This document shows, piece by piece, positions 1 through 8,647 of a stretch of DNA of 43,860 bases. Location of the stretch: contig JANNHP010000269.1 of assembly GCA_031404455.1 (NCBI GenBank), forward strand, positions 1-43,860. The letters run 5' to 3'. The first letter of the stretch is position 1, and every line of letters begins with the position of its first letter. Both the position numbers and the translations under genes were made by a program. The stretch is from JANNHP01 sp031404455 (GTDB lineage Bacteria; Planctomycetota; JAJSAM01; JAJVHW01). A model generated the notes under the pieces. It saw only the letters and a list, made by a program, of their open reading frames with translations. It was not told the origin of the DNA and did not search any database.

Positions 1-969
<969 letters not shown>

Positions 970-976
970 GCGTAGG

Positions 977-1022
977 GGACCGGGGCAACCGTCCGCCGGA
1001 CGGTTGCCTACGACCCCGGTCC
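977..1022. terminator. Strong two-tier hairpin directly after thiC
   Basis: Bases 977-985 (GGACCGGGG) pair with 1014-1022 (CCCCGGTCC). Inside, 984-994 pairs perfectly with 998-1008 around a 3-base loop. It begins 8 bases after the thiC stop, so it could act as a transcription terminator, although no T-run follows. The bases just before it (GGCGTAGGGGAC, 970-980) also occur at 15644-15654 in a repeat element, so this may equally be the edge of a dispersed repeat. Confidence 0.5.
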
Positions 1023-1029
1023 AGGGGTT

Positions 1030-1113
1030 CTCACGAACTCAGTTCCGCGGCGATGAACGAACGCGTTCACGACGACAGGTTGTTGCGGAAGTGAGTTTGT
1101 GAGGACCGTCCCC
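1030..1113. repeat. GGGGAC-type intergenic palindrome, copy A
   Basis: The left arm 1030-1048 is complementary to the right arm 1085-1103 over 19 bases with two mismatches. The loop contains the perfect palindrome GAACGCGTTC. The right arm runs directly into GGACCGTCCCC (1103-1113), the same terminal motif seen at 10517-10529 and, in variant form, at 15741 and 21218. The element fills the gap between the thiC stop and the stop of the minus-strand zinc-ribbon gene, so it lies between convergent genes. Confidence 0.6.
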
Positions 1114-1124
1114 GGGTTCCCCGC

Positions 1125-1388
1125 CTAGGGGAATCGAATCGGCGGAGGGACTCGCCGTGCGGCGGTCAAGAAGCCCGCGCGTTCGATCTCGGAGCGCGAC
1201 GCTTGGCGAAGCGTCTTCTTGTCGATCGGTCGGTCCCCGTAGGCGAACTCGTATTGATCCGGAGCTCGGTAGACGCCGCCGCAGTCGGGGCAGTAGAGGG
1301 ACACACGTCCGTCGGCATCGTTGGTCACGAACACGACGGGCGCGAGTCGGCAGATCAGGCAGTCGCCGGTGCCATACCAATCAGTCAC
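1125..1388 (-). CDS. Small zinc-ribbon-like protein (87 aa)
   Basis: I do not recognise a named family. The start chosen is the GTG at 1388-1386, which overlaps the TGA of the upstream antidote-like gene as GTGA. A longer frame upstream reads as an out-of-frame shadow of that gene. The protein begins VTDWYGTGDCLICRLAP and carries a second pair, LYCPDCGGVY. The two CXXC knuckles about 25 residues apart (CLIC and CPDC) suggest one zinc ribbon. The C-terminal half is basic and ends RVPPPIRFP. It is the last gene of a five-gene minus-strand cassette. A nucleic-acid or protein-binding role is inference; translational coupling to the regulator upstream is likely. Confidence 0.68.
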   Translation of the reverse strand: MTDWYGTGDCLICRLAPVVFVTNDADGRVSLYCPDCGGVYRAPDQYEFAYGDRPIDKKTLRQASRSEIERAGFLTAARRVPPPIRFP

Positions 1389-1684
1389 GTGCGGACTGCC
1401 TCCACCGTCAGCCCCAGCCCCAGCGCCTTGACGACCTTGACGAAGGTCTGGAAGTCCGGACTGCGTTCGCCCGCGGCCCACTTGTAGAGGCTCTCCCGCG
1501 ACAACCCCGCGTCGCGGGCGACCTGCGACATGCCCTTCGCGCGAGCGCAGTCGCCGAGCGCCTTTGCGACGGCCGCGGCGTCGCCGTCCGACGCCGCGAT
1601 CGCCGCGTTCAGATGAGCCGCCATCGCCTCCGGCGTGTGGAGGTGGAGGGCGGCGCCGACCGGCGTGGTCTTCGTCTTGCCCAT
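1385..1684 (-). CDS. HI1420-type addiction-module antidote-like regulator (99 aa)
   Basis: This is a helix-turn-helix DNA-binding protein resembling the putative antidote family named after H. influenzae HI1420. Diagnostic stretches are LHTPEAMAAHLNAAIAASDG, ALGDCARAKGMSQVARDAGL, SRESLYKWAAGERSPDFQT and VVKALGLGLTVEA. The HTH spans roughly residues 48-75. In the known pairs the partner is a RelE-like HI1419 toxin encoded just upstream. Here the upstream neighbour is instead a 53-residue basic protein four bases away, and a ParE toxin lies further up. It may be an orphan antidote or an operon autoregulator. The ATG at 1684-1682 is the only plausible start. Confidence 0.85.
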   Translation of the reverse strand: MGKTKTTPVGAALHLHTPEAMAAHLNAAIAASDGDAAAVAKALGDCARAKGMSQVARDAGLSRESLYKWAAGERSPDFQTFVKVVKALGLGLTVEAVRT

Positions 1685-1688
1685 CGCG

Positions 1689-1850
1689 CTACATCGCCCA
1701 ACCGTCGTAACGATTCGACGGAGCCGGGTTCTCCGGATCCCGCTTCGCCTGTCGGCGGCGTTTGCGCGCCGTGACGCGCTTCAGGTAGCGCTTGCGCCTC
1801 GGCGGCACGGGGAACGGCTCCCTTCCGACCTGCTCCGCCTTCTGCGCCAT
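1689..1850 (-). CDS. Small strongly basic protein ending RYDGWAM (53 aa)
   Basis: This short gene has ATG at 1850-1848 and TAG at 1691-1689. The translation starts MAQKAEQVGREPFPVPPRR, has an Arg/Lys-rich middle (KRYLKRVTARKRRRQAKR) and ends SNRYDGWAM. It lies 22 bases after the ParE-like toxin stop and 4 bases before the antidote-like gene, so operon spacing supports expression. About one third of the residues are Arg or Lys, which suggests nucleic-acid contact or binding to an acidic partner. I cannot assign a family. The tight packing and its occurrence within a toxin-antitoxin cassette argue against a chance frame. Confidence 0.65.
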   Translation of the reverse strand: MAQKAEQVGREPFPVPPRRKRYLKRVTARKRRRQAKRDPENPAPSNRYDGWAM

Positions 1851-1872
1851 GCGCCCGGAGCGTAACACACCG

Positions 1873-2175
1873 TCAGAGCGACGGCTGCTTGCCCCGACTC
1901 ACGTGCCACACCGCGAGGACGTCCAGCGAGTGCTCCGTCACGCGGTAGTAGATGAAGTACCGGATGCGGCCGACCAGCAGGCGACGCACTCCGCTCGCCC
2001 TGGCGCTTTGGTACCCGGCGCCGATTCCGGGCTGTTGAGAGAGCAGGGTCAGTGCGTCGCCGATGTCGGTCCTGACTGCACCCGGGGCGGCGGGCCGGTT
2101 CTCAGCCCACCATTCGGCAGCCTTGCGAATCTGCGACTCGGCGCGGGCGGAGACCCGGACTCGGAGTGTCGCCAC
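1873..2175 (-). CDS. RelE/ParE-family toxin (100 aa)
   Basis: The length and sequence pattern fit the RelE/ParE plasmid-stabilisation toxin superfamily: N-terminal VRVSARAESQIRKAAEWWAE (strand then helix), the central helix DIGDALTLLSQQPGIG, and the C-terminal sheet RRLLVGRIRYFIYYRVTEH and LDVLAVWHVSR. ParE members poison DNA gyrase and RelE members cut mRNA on the ribosome. The sequence looks more ParE-like, but the target cannot be settled from sequence. Translation starts at a GTG (2175-2173) that shares one base with the TAG stop of the antitoxin (TAGTG), the usual coupled antitoxin-first order. Confidence 0.9.
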   Translation of the reverse strand: MATLRVRVSARAESQIRKAAEWWAENRPAAPGAVRTDIGDALTLLSQQPGIGAGYQSARASGVRRLLVGRIRYFIYYRVTEHSLDVLAVWHVSRGKQPSL

Positions 2176-2396
2176 TATCCGTGCTTGCGGAGGCTCTCGA
2201 GAAGCTCGTCGGCGGAGACGAATTCGCCGCGCTCGATCTCCGCGATGGCGGCCAGCAACTCGTCCTCATCCGCAGCCGACAGCGTGAACGCCTCATCCGG
2301 CTCCCGCGAGAGCACCGTGACGACCGATCCCTCGACGAGCGGGACGCCGTCGACGACGACCTTGCCTCCGACGACCTTGCCGGTGGTGACTTGCAT
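2175..2396 (-). CDS. Antitoxin partner of the ParE-like toxin (73 aa)
   Basis: This is the first gene of the cassette. The ATG at 2396-2394 gives MQVTTGKVVGGKVVVDG, a strand-rich N-terminus that could form a small beta DNA-binding domain. An acidic helical C-terminus (ADEDELLAAIAEIERGEFV, then ELLESLRKHG) would wrap the toxin. The acidic antitoxin and basic toxin, their size and the one-base overlap are classical for a type II module. A longer frame upstream to 2615 is an artefact of antisense coding in the next gene. The promoter should lie in the 77 bases up to 2473, where I see no clear -35/-10 pair. Confidence 0.85.
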   Translation of the reverse strand: MQVTTGKVVGGKVVVDGVPLVEGSVVTVLSREPDEAFTLSAADEDELLAAIAEIERGEFVSADELLESLRKHG

Positions 2397-2473
2397 GGCC
2401 GGGATCATACCGGAACCTCCCGCTCGGGTGCGCCGCCGGACATCCGTGAGCGAACTAGAGAGCCGCGCTCGGT

Positions 2474-3802
2474 TCACTTCCCCTTGCCGACCGACTCGCA
2501 CCCCCAGCCGTCCGGCGTCCCGTCGTGCTTCTTCGCGAGGACGATGAGCGACCGCTCCAGCTTCGAGATGCCCTCGTGCGTGGGGAGCATGTTCTTCGTC
2601 ACGGTGGACGTCCACGAACCGCCGCCGTCGTCCTCGGCGGTCTGCGGTTCGAGCGCGTGTGCGGCACGCACGTCGGCAGCGAACGCCTCGGCCTTCTTCG
2701 CGGAGGCGAAGACGAAGAAGAACTCGATCTCTCGCGGCTTCGAGAGGTCGTCGCCCGAGGCCGCCATCTTGCGAAGCGTGTCCGCGTTCAGGTCGTCCGG
2801 AAAGTCCGCCGCGCCGGCGGACGGGGTCGCCGCGTCCGCCCTGCGCGTGAACGTCACGATGTCGTCCTGCGACGCTCCGCCCGCCTTGGTCGCGCGCGTG
2901 TGCGTGAGGCTCTCGATCCAGCCGGTGGCGAGCTCGACGCGGAACTCGGCCGTGTCCTCGATCGAGAACGACTTCAGGCCCTCGCCGTCGGGGACGGGCT
3001 TACCCATGCGCTCCGCCATGTCCTTCACCGTCTTCTCCATGATCCGCAGGGCGTCCTCGGGAGGGATGACCTGCCGGAAGTCGACGGTCGCGATCCCGGT
3101 CTTCCGGTCCACGCCCCGCAGCGAGTAGCGCGCCTTGCACGGGAACGGCTCGCCGCCCAGAGGATTCGGGAGCTTGTCGTCGTACTCGACCGGCTTGCCG
3201 TCCTCGAACCCGTAGCCGAGCACCATGAAGTACCGCTGCGCGTCGCGGGTGCAGTTCTGCGCAATCTGCGCTTTGCCCGCGTAGAGCGGCGCGACCTGCG
3301 CGCGGATCTTGGCCAGGACGTCGGCGTCCATGCCCTTCGCGTTCAGACCTTCGAAGAGGACGTCGACCGCCTTCTTCATCGTGTCCCGGATCTCCTTCCA
3401 GTTCCGGACACCCGTGATCGTGGCCTCGGAGTCCATCTCGATCTCGACGCGCAGACCCTTGACGAGATCGGCCATCTGCTTCGCCAACGGGTCCTCTCCC
3501 GCACCCGCGCCGTCGAACGTCGTCTCGCCGTGCGTCCAGGCGACGACGAACGACTCCTCGCTCGCGCTCACGACCTCGATCTCCGCGCTGGACCGGGCAC
3601 CCGTCTCGCTCACGGGCTTGCCGGGCTGCGTCTTCCTGCGCGTCCGCACGATGTCGTACCGGGCCTTCTCGCCGGCCTTCCAGCCCGGGACGAGGACGAC
3701 GGTCTCGTCGGCCGCGTCGGCGCGGTCCGCGGCGAGCGTTTCCGCGAACGCGAGCGCCGTCAGCACGAACGCGGCGGCTCTGCACTTCGAACGATGCGTC
3801 AT
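2474..3802 (-). CDS. Secreted protein with a C-terminal RraB-like domain (442 aa)
   Basis: The ATG at 3802-3800 gives a basic start and a hydrophobic stretch (AAAFVLTALAFAETLAA) read as a signal peptide. Residues about 35-320 form an uncharacterised region (FKAGEK-type start VPGWKAGEKARYDIVRTRR) resembling secreted planctomycetal proteins of the DUF6263 kind. Residues 334-442 match the RraB pattern: LNADTLRKMAASGDDLSKPRE, IEFFFVFASAKKAEAFA, NMLPTHEGISKLERSL and the terminal HDGTPDGWG. RraB in enterobacteria is a cytoplasmic inhibitor of RNase E, so an exported copy must do something else or the signal peptide call is wrong. It is transcribed divergently from the gene at 3936. Confidence 0.75.
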   Translation of the reverse strand: MTHRSKCRAAAFVLTALAFAETLAADRADAADETVVLVPGWKAGEKARYDIVRTRRKTQPGKPVSETGARSSAEIEVVSASEESFVVAWTHGETTFDGAGAGEDPLAKQMADLVKGLRVEIEMDSEATITGVRNWKEIRDTMKKAVDVLFEGLNAKGMDADVLAKIRAQVAPLYAGKAQIAQNCTRDAQRYFMVLGYGFEDGKPVEYDDKLPNPLGGEPFPCKARYSLRGVDRKTGIATVDFRQVIPPEDALRIMEKTVKDMAERMGKPVPDGEGLKSFSIEDTAEFRVELATGWIESLTHTRATKAGGASQDDIVTFTRRADAATPSAGAADFPDDLNADTLRKMAASGDDLSKPREIEFFFVFASAKKAEAFAADVRAAHALEPQTAEDDGGGSWTSTVTKNMLPTHEGISKLERSLIVLAKKHDGTPDGWGCESVGKGK

Positions 3803-3935
3803 CGGTGCCCTCCCTCGGGGTCCCTGGTCCCGGACGTCACGGCGCAAGGATACGTTCCTGCAGCGCGATTTCGCGGATGCCGGGACGCGCGGCGCCGGGC
3901 GGTCGGTAGATTCTGGCGATCTGGAGGTCCACGCC

Positions 3936-5198
3936 ATGAGGTTCGCGATCCGCGCAGTCGTCCTCGCCCTCGCCGCCGTCGTCCTCGTCGGACCCGTGCG
4001 CGCCGACGCGACCGACGACGAGATCAAGGCGATGAAGGAACTCGAAGCGGCGGGCAAGGTCGACGAGTGCGTCGCCAAGATGGACCTCGTGCGCGCCGGA
4101 CGCGAGAAGCGCGCGTACGCGGCCCTCAGCGCGCTCACCGTGTCGAAGCACGACGCGGTCGCCTGCGCCGCCATCCACGGACTCGCCGCGGGGTGGCGCG
4201 ACGCCGACACGTTCCGCTGGCTCGTCGGCAAGATCGACGACAGGACGCTCTACGACGCGAAGTCCGGCCGTCCCGAGGTCTACAAGTGCGTGCTCGCGTC
4301 GATGCGCGAGTTCCCGCCGGAGCGGGTCAAGCAGGCGCTGAAACCCCTCGCCGACGCCGTCGCGCGCTTCATGTCGACGAACGCGGAGTTCACGGATCTC
4401 GCGATCCGTGCCTACGGGACAGTGCCCGACCGCTTCACCGTCCAGCAGATGCTGCAATGGCTCGACCAGGCGGGCGCTCCCGCGAGCGGCGACGCGAAGG
4501 TCAACAAGGACAAGGCGAAGACCGCCGTCCTCGAGACGCTCACGAAGCTCTGCGGCACGGACGCGGGCGACGCCGCGGACTGGAAGAAGTGGTGGGCGGA
4601 GAACGGGAAGACGTTCAAGTTCCCCGAGGCCCCGAAGCAGGAGGAGGCGGGGAAATCGAGCGCGCCCGCCGCGAAGCCCGGCGCCGAGATGCCCGACCCC
4701 TCCGCGCTCGCCGAGTGGAAGGACGACTACTTCGGCTGGTCGGTGAAGAAGCCCGAGGCCGAGGGCTGGTCCTTCTTCCGGCCGGACTACGCCGGGCCGC
4801 GCGTCGGTCTCCTCTGCGGCAGCGAGCAGTACAGCACCTCGCGCGCGTACATCCGCGTCCACGACCCGGCCAAGTACGAGCCGAAGGACGTGGCCGGCCT
4901 CGCGAAGTGGGCGGTCGACGTGGCGTTCAAGGACTCGTTCGGCGACGACGGACTCTTCGCGCCCGCCGAGACGAAGACCGTGACGCTGAACGGTGTCGAA
5001 TGGACCATCGTCATCGGCAAAGGGCTCGGGGCGGGCGGACTCGCGAACTGGGGCTCGATCGAGCGGCGGTTCTATTTCGCGAAGATGGACCCGAACATCC
5101 TCTGCGTCGATGCGTACGTGCGTCTCTCCACCGAGAAGGAGGAGAAGGAGGCACTCTGGGCGTGCATCGAGGCGGTGAAGCTCCCGGCGAAGAAGTAG
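3936..5198 (+). CDS. Secreted HEAT-like protein with a C-terminal alpha/beta domain (420 aa)
   Basis: No named family. The ATG at 3936 follows a good GGAGG (3923-3927) at 8 bases. Residues 1-23 (MRFAIRAVVLALAAVVLVGP, then VRA) are a signal peptide. Residues about 25-190 look like short HEAT or armadillo helices (AYAALSALTVSKHDAVACAAI, HGLAAGW). A Pro/Ala/Lys-rich linker follows around 225-255, and residues 265-420 form a mixed domain with WKDDYFGWSVKKPEAEGW and two central cysteines, reminiscent of PsbP or DUF1795-like folds. The upstream in-frame ATG region is antisense to the divergent gene and is not used. An extracytoplasmic binding role is inferred. Confidence 0.75.
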   Translation: MRFAIRAVVLALAAVVLVGPVRADATDDEIKAMKELEAAGKVDECVAKMDLVRAGREKRAYAALSALTVSKHDAVACAAIHGLAAGWRDADTFRWLVGKIDDRTLYDAKSGRPEVYKCVLASMREFPPERVKQALKPLADAVARFMSTNAEFTDLAIRAYGTVPDRFTVQQMLQWLDQAGAPASGDAKVNKDKAKTAVLETLTKLCGTDAGDAADWKKWWAENGKTFKFPEAPKQEEAGKSSAPAAKPGAEMPDPSALAEWKDDYFGWSVKKPEAEGWSFFRPDYAGPRVGLLCGSEQYSTSRAYIRVHDPAKYEPKDVAGLAKWAVDVAFKDSFGDDGLFAPAETKTVTLNGVEWTIVIGKGLGAGGLANWGSIERRFYFAKMDPNILCVDAYVRLSTEKEEKEALWACIEAVKLPAKK

Positions 5199-5220
5199 CG
5201 TCCGCGCGGCTGCCGTTTCG

Positions 5221-5232
5221 GGGGCCGGCCCC
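5221..5232. terminator. GC palindrome between convergent genes
   Basis: GGGGCCGGCCCC is a perfect 12-base palindrome between the stop of the plus-strand gene (5198) and the stop of the minus-strand DUF3299 gene (5241). The position fits a bidirectional terminator, but there is no adjacent T-tract, so the role is uncertain. Confidence 0.35.
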
Positions 5233-5240
5233 GGCGCCGT

Positions 5241-5858
5241 CTACTCGAGCGGGACCACGACCTCGCCGACCATCGTGTAGAGCGGCGACACCTCCTCCTC
5301 GATGCGGTGGACGGTGAACACACCCTCGACGCGCACGGTCTCGGACGTGTCGCAGTCCGCGCGGCGGCCGGGCGCCATCGCGACCTCGATGTAGGTGTTC
5401 ACGCGGTTCGTGCAGCCGAAGCAGCAGTACTGCCGCGAGATCGAGAGCGCGAACTTCGTGCACGTGCCGTCCGCGTAGTCGAACGGGATGATGTAGCCCT
5501 CGACCGACAGCCGTTTCCCGGAGAGCTCGCGGATCGTCTTCGGGACGGGATCGACGTCGAGCTTCACGGGGACCACCCGCCCTTCCGCGTCGAACTTCAG
5601 GGCCGGCGTGTCGTACGGATAGTCCGCGAGGTACTGGAGCGTGACGACCTGAGCGACGCCGGCCGCGACCGGTGACGAAGGTGGAGGCGAGGGCGGCGGA
5701 GCGGGCGGAGGCAGCGGCGCCGCCTCGGGAGCCGGCGCCGTCGGAGACGAGGAACGGAACGGCGTGCCGCGGACGTCGTCGACGGGGACCGCGGCGAAGT
5801 CGCGCGCGTCGCACGCGGCCGCGAAGAGGAGCAGCGGACAGAGTGCGGCGCGGATCAA
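5241..5858 (-). CDS. DUF3299-family lipoprotein at the end of the metal-uptake operon (205 aa)
   Basis: The core matches DUF3299: LSVEGYIIPFDYADGTCTKF followed by SISRQYCCFGCTNRVNTYI with the CCFGC cysteines. This family of exported proteins is frequently found beside metal ABC transporters and is thought to bind metal. The N-terminus LCPLLLFAAAC suggests a lipoprotein, although Ala at the -3 position is weak for a lipobox. Residues about 40-66 are a Pro/Ala/Ser linker. The best start is a TTG at 5858-5856; there is no in-frame ATG between the permease stop and the hydrophobic stretch, so the exact start is doubtful. It lies 31 bases after the permease gene. Confidence 0.8.
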   Translation of the reverse strand: MIRAALCPLLLFAAACDARDFAAVPVDDVRGTPFRSSSPTAPAPEAAPLPPPAPPPSPPPSSPVAAGVAQVVTLQYLADYPYDTPALKFDAEGRVVPVKLDVDPVPKTIRELSGKRLSVEGYIIPFDYADGTCTKFALSISRQYCCFGCTNRVNTYIEVAMAPGRRADCDTSETVRVEGVFTVHRIEEEVSPLYTMVGEVVVPLE

Positions 5859-5889
5859 TCGCCGGCATTGTCGCAGCAGTTGCGCTGCG

Positions 5890-6726
5890 TCAGCGAACAG
5901 AGAACCTGCCGCGCACGGTCGCGACCGCCGCGCAGGCGAGGAAGAGCGCGAGCGCCGCGGCCACGCACGTCGGTCCGGTGGGCGCGTCCCACACGTACGA
6001 GAGATGGAATCCAGCGGCCGCGCCGACGAGCGCGACGACGGCCGACGTCGCCACCACGCCGCCGGAACTGCGTGCGAGCACGATGCCCGCGGCGCCCGGC
6101 AGCACGAGGAAGCCGAAGACGAAGAGAGTGCCGGTCGCGTGGACGCCCGCGGCGACCGTGAGCGCGAGCGAGGCGTAGAACGCGAGCTCCCACGCGCCGG
6201 TGCGGATGCCGAGCGTCGCCGCCGTCTCCCGGTCGAACGAGCAGAGGATCAGCCGCCGTCCGCCGATCGTGTGGAGCAGCACGACCGGCGCGAGCGCGAG
6301 ACAGAGCCGCTGCAACTCCGGCGCGTGCACTGCGAGGATGTTGCCCTCCACGAGGTTGCGCACCTCGTCGAGGCCCTGCGCCGACTGCATCATCAGGAGG
6401 GTCGTGAGCGCGCCCGCGCCGACGAAGATCACGCCGGCGAGAGTGTCGTGCCCGAGAGTCCGGCTGCGCGCGCCCCACGCGAGGACGCCGACGCCGGCCA
6501 TCTCCAGGAGGAGCGCCATGCCGTCGTGACGGAGCGGGTTGACGTCCTGCGCGTGCGCGCCGACGAGCAGGAACGAGCAGGCGATCCCGAGGGCTGCCAT
6601 CTGCGGGAGCGCGACGCCCGCGGCGATGAGCCGCCGCGCGACGACGTGGACGCCGAGCAGCGAGCACGCGAGGGCGACGACGAGGCTCGCGACGAACGCG
6701 GACCCGAAGAGCCGGAGTTCCTCCAC
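5890..6726 (-). CDS. znuB: Metal ABC transporter permease, ZnuB/TroC family (278 aa)
   Basis: This is the inner-membrane channel of a Zn/Mn-type ABC importer. It has eight or nine hydrophobic segments, beginning AFVASLVVALACSLLGVHVV, and the family signature around ARRLIAAGVALPQMAALGIA and the later LVEGNILAV block. The GTG start at 6726 is one base after the TGA of the ATPase gene. Length is normal for the family. Zinc rather than manganese is inferred from the partner genes, especially the DUF3299 lipoprotein and the outer-membrane protein ending GAHGAHRF. Confidence 0.92.
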   Translation of the reverse strand: MEELRLFGSAFVASLVVALACSLLGVHVVARRLIAAGVALPQMAALGIACSFLLVGAHAQDVNPLRHDGMALLLEMAGVGVLAWGARSRTLGHDTLAGVIFVGAGALTTLLMMQSAQGLDEVRNLVEGNILAVHAPELQRLCLALAPVVLLHTIGGRRLILCSFDRETAATLGIRTGAWELAFYASLALTVAAGVHATGTLFVFGFLVLPGAAGIVLARSSGGVVATSAVVALVGAAAGFHLSYVWDAPTGPTCVAAALALFLACAAVATVRGRFSVR

Positions 6727-6727
6727 G

Positions 6728-7507
6728 TCAGCGGCGCTCCCTTGCCTCGACGTGGATGACGCGACGACCGTGCAAGTCGTGGACGCGGACCGTACGTCCG
6801 TAGACCTCGGAGAGCGTCGCGTCGGCGACGATCTCCGCCGGCGTGCCGAAGCGGACGGCGTCGCCCACGACGAGGCCCACGCGCTCGGCTTCGTCCGCGA
6901 CGATGTGGAGCGAGTGCGAGACGAGCACGACGGCGAGGTTCCTCTCGGTGCGCAGACGCTGGATCAGCTCGAGGAGATCGGCCTCGCTGCCGATGTCCAT
7001 GCCCGTCGTCGGCTCGTCGAGGACGAGCACCGAAGGTGCCGACGCAAGCGCGCGGGCGATCAGGACGCGCTGCTTCTGCCCGCCGGAGAGATCGCGGAAC
7101 ACGCGGTCCTTCCGGTCCGCCATGCCGACGGCGTCGAGTGCGCGCGCCGCCTCGTCGCGACGGTCGCGCTCGCGCGCGAACGGGATCCACGATCCCGAGT
7201 GCGCGGCCATCGCGACGACCTCGAGGGAGCGGAATCGGAAGAGCGGTTCGAGCTTGTCGCGCTGGGGAACGTAGCCCGCTCTCCAGGCCGGTGCGCGCAC
7301 GATCGTTCCATCGATGGGCCGGGCGAGTCCGAGGAGCGCGCGGAGCAGCGTGGACTTCCCGGAGCCGTTCGGGCCGACGATCCCGAGGTAGTCGCCGCGC
7401 CGAAGCTCGAAGCACACGCCGCGCAGCACGACGCGCCGTCCCCAGCCCACGGACGCGTCCTCGACCCGGGCGAGCAGTTCTCCGGCGGGTGCGGATGCGC
7501 CGCTCAC
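6728..7507 (-). CDS. znuC: Metal ABC transporter ATP-binding protein, ZnuC family (259 aa)
   Basis: This is the cytoplasmic ATPase energising the importer. The Walker A is GPNGSGKST (about residue 40), the Q-loop region is GYVPQRDK, the signature is LSGGQKQR, the Walker B is VLVLDEPTTGMD and the switch His sits in VSHSLH. The frame continues upstream to 7990, but that part is antisense to the binding-protein gene. The GTG at 7507-7505 overlaps the TGA of the upstream gene as GTGA and gives the right family length. The C-terminal tail (YGRTVRVHDLHGRRVIHV) is short. Confidence 0.93.
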   Translation of the reverse strand: MSGASAPAGELLARVEDASVGWGRRVVLRGVCFELRRGDYLGIVGPNGSGKSTLLRALLGLARPIDGTIVRAPAWRAGYVPQRDKLEPLFRFRSLEVVAMAAHSGSWIPFARERDRRDEAARALDAVGMADRKDRVFRDLSGGQKQRVLIARALASAPSVLVLDEPTTGMDIGSEADLLELIQRLRTERNLAVVLVSHSLHIVADEAERVGLVVGDAVRFGTPAEIVADATLSEVYGRTVRVHDLHGRRVIHVEARERR

Positions 7508-8574
7508 TTCGACGCCGCCGTGTCGCGCAGGGCCGCGGCAAGCGTCCGGACGTTGTACGCGAGAGTGTCCAGATACGACGAGGCGCCGGGCACGGAGTCG
7601 GGCATGTGGGCGAGCCGGATCGCCACGCCGCCGACTTCGTCCGCGACGGACTTCGCCGTCCGCTCCGGCTGGTACGAGGCGTAGATGACGGTCTTCGCGC
7701 CGTCGGCTCGCATCCGTTCCTCCAGTTGCGCGAGATGCCTCGGCGACGGCGGGATGCCCGGCTTCGGTTCGAGGACGCCGAGTTGCGCGACGTGGAAGCG
7801 GTCGAGCAGGTAGACGAAGTTCCCGTGATAGGCGACGACCTTCCGCCCCGCGTAGGGTGCGAGGTCCGCGGCGAGTCCGCCGAGCTTCCCGTCGAGCTTC
7901 CGCTGCTTCAGGAACTCGACGAGCGTCCCGTCGGCGAGCCGCTTCTCCAGGCGCTCGGCCTTCTGGTCCGCGAGGAGTGCCTCGCCCCACATCGCGACGT
8001 CGATGCGGCGCTGGAAGTCGGCCGCGCGCTTGCGGAACGCTTCGGCGTGCGCTGGGTCGATGGTCGCGAGCGCCTCGGAGATCGTCGTCGCCGCGTTCTT
8101 CCCCCAGACGGGATCGGTGAGGTAGTGCGGATTGCCCGACGGGTGGACGTCGCCGAGCGAGCGGTCGACGCCGCCGGTCGGGACCTCGAGCGCCGCGACG
8201 CCGACCGAGCAGTCCACGTAGCCCGGCTGTCCCTTCTGGATCTTCGCGTTGCGCGACTCGGAGAGGAGAAGCGGCTCGTACCCGATCTCGAGCTCCATGC
8301 CCGTCACGACCAGCGCGTCGGCCTGTGCCGCCGCCTTGACGAACGACGGCCGCGCATCGAGGAAGTGCGGGTCCTCCGGCCCCTTCGTGAGGCAGGTGAC
8401 CTCGACGTCGTCGCCGCCGACCTCCCGCGCGATCTCGCGCAGGTCGGTCGTGGTGGCGAGGACGTTCAACTTCTCGCCATCGGCCAAGGCGCCGACGACG
8501 AGAAGCAGGATGGGGAACAGAGTGAGGATCATCCCGATTGCGGCCCCGCAGCGCGTTGGCTTCGCGATCTTCAT
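7504..8574 (-). CDS. znuA: Metal ABC transporter substrate-binding protein, ZnuA/TroA-like (356 aa)
   Basis: This is the periplasmic cluster-9 binding protein. The signal or anchor segment is about residues 10-31 (GAAIGMILTLFPILLLVVGA). Likely metal ligands are His70 (GPEDPHFLD), His150 (SGNPHYLTDP) and His250 (VAYHGNFVYL), with an acidic residue expected near the C-terminal YASYQPERTAK. The charged His-rich loop common in high-affinity ZnuA proteins is absent. It lies 73 bases downstream of the outer-membrane gene and overlaps the ATPase gene by four bases, so the operon layout is tight. The metal specificity is inferred. Confidence 0.9.
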   Translation of the reverse strand: MKIAKPTRCGAAIGMILTLFPILLLVVGALADGEKLNVLATTTDLREIAREVGGDDVEVTCLTKGPEDPHFLDARPSFVKAAAQADALVVTGMELEIGYEPLLLSESRNAKIQKGQPGYVDCSVGVAALEVPTGGVDRSLGDVHPSGNPHYLTDPVWGKNAATTISEALATIDPAHAEAFRKRAADFQRRIDVAMWGEALLADQKAERLEKRLADGTLVEFLKQRKLDGKLGGLAADLAPYAGRKVVAYHGNFVYLLDRFHVAQLGVLEPKPGIPPSPRHLAQLEERMRADGAKTVIYASYQPERTAKSVADEVGGVAIRLAHMPDSVPGASSYLDTLAYNVRTLAAALRDTAASK

Positions 8575-8647
8575 GTCAAGGCTCCTGCTTCCTTGGATCT
8601 GTCGTCTGGATCGTTCTGTCCACCGTTCATGAGAGGCGCATCGCCGT

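Noticed and set aside
2525..5317. A 930-codon plus-strand frame over two real genes
   Set aside because: It is antisense to the RraB-domain gene and out of frame with the gene at 3936; low-complexity Arg-rich translation.
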